Assembly (NCBI GenBank): GCA_964409165.1 | Contig: CAYPCH010000096.1 | Coordinates: 1 to 14,652, forward strand | Length of the DNA stretch: 14,652 bases | Direction: 5' to 3' | Source: CAYPCH01 sp964409165 | Lineage (GTDB): Bacteria > Bacillota > Clostridia > Acetivibrionales > Acetivibrionaceae | Shown here: positions 14,377 through 14,652 of the stretch, in pieces | Layout of the letters: each line of letters opens with the position of its first letter | How positions within the stretch are numbered: position 1 is the first letter of the stretch | Made by a program: the position numbers and the translations under genes | Notes under the pieces: generated by a model | What the model saw: only the letters and a program-made list of their open reading frames with translations | Told to the model about the DNA's origin: nothing | Database searches by the model: none

Positions 14377-14635
14377 ATGATAAATTACTCAATTTTTTTC
14401 TGCTTTAGAGGAACAACTTATTTGTAAGTCACTTTTATATTGGATTAATGATGGCTCTCATTCTATTCCCGATGACTTATTTATAGACAGCTACATTGAT
14501 TCAACGCAGAGATATTTAGATGTATTTAAACGTATTTTTGTTTATACAAATAATGAAGCTCATTACAACATGATGCTTCAGCTATGCCACCGCTTAAAAA
14601 AAGTTTGCATTATGGTTTTTATTAGTATATACTAA
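14377..14635 (+). pseudogene. Small unrecognised ORF, frame broken at a T7 run
   Basis: From about 14384 to the TAA at 14633 one frame is open and looks coding: ALEEQLICKSLLYWINDG, then SIPDDLFIDSYIDSTQRYLD and HYNMMLQLCHRLKKVC. It has no start codon near its beginning, because a TAA at 14381 precedes it. An ATG at 14377 is in another frame, and removing one T from the run at 14393-14399 joins them, giving MINYSIFSALEEQ. The product would be about 85 residues, probably helical and soluble. I do not recognise the family. A sequencing error, a true pseudogene, or slippage at the T run could each explain it. The ribosome binding site is weak. Confidence 0.4.
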
Positions 14636-14637
14636 TA
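14620..14637. repeat. 18-bp AT-rich perfect palindrome
   Basis: tattagtatatactaata is identical to its own reverse complement. It covers the end of the small ORF and lies 15 nt from the window edge. It could be an operator for a gene beyond the edge, but AT-rich palindromes also arise by chance. Confidence 0.4.
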
Positions 14638-14652
14638 CGTATATCAAAAAGA

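Noticed and set aside
1..14652. CRISPR arrays, tRNA or rRNA genes, insertion sequences
   Set aside because: No regularly spaced repeats, no cloverleaf-like or rRNA sequence and no transposase were seen on either strand.

Overview
The window is AT-rich DNA with frequent AGA/AGG/ATA codons, strong AGGAGG-type ribosome binding sites and tightly packed operons. This, the gltX type and the multi-HAMP chemoreceptor suggest a low-GC Firmicute of the class Clostridia. No species is assigned.

Left edge (1-1052): the 3' part of gltX (glutamate--tRNA ligase), a housekeeping anchor, followed by a 17-bp perfect hairpin.

Centre (about 1228-11117): ten genes on the + strand, most of them overlapping or a few bases apart. 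They begin at a promoter whose -10 box lies inside a perfect 13+13 bp palindrome, just ahead of an XRE-type regulator. In order: XRE regulator, UbiA-family prenyltransferase, Old Yellow Enzyme-type reductase with a Cys-rich tail, stand-alone acyl carrier protein, alpha-oxoamine synthase (the fold of AONS, KBL and serine palmitoyltransferase), diacylglycerol/sphingosine-kinase-type lipid kinase, ThiL-like ATP-binding enzyme, FabF-type ketosynthase with an intact Cys-His-His triad, extended SDR of the epimerase/3-beta-HSD type, and a radical SAM enzyme with a Cys-rich SPASM-like tail. This is a biosynthetic operon. ACP plus ketosynthase could build or extend an acyl chain. The oxoamine synthase could condense acyl-ACP with an amino acid. 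The SDR could reduce the resulting ketone and the kinase phosphorylate the product, the logic of bacterial sphingoid-base synthesis. The prenyltransferase, ene-reductase, ThiL-like protein and radical SAM enzyme are extra and suggest an unusual modified or prenylated amino-lipid. The product is inferred, not shown. I do not recognise the combination as a characterised pathway.

Right of the operon (11118-12148): a GNAT acetyltransferase fragment on the - strand lacks its C-terminal half exactly where the operon ends, so this is probably a recombination junction. It is translationally coupled to an intact RimJ/RimL-type acetyltransferase. A clear terminator for the gene further upstream precedes them.

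Far right (12149-14652): a - strand methyl-accepting chemotaxis protein with an intact signalling half and five HAMP-like modules, but a badly shortened sensor. Ahead of it are remnants of other MCP N-termini behind a good ribosome binding site and a SigD-like promoter, so the locus looks like a decaying or mosaic receptor. The window ends with a small + strand ORF that lacks a start in its own frame and joins an upstream ATG if one base of a T7 run is removed.
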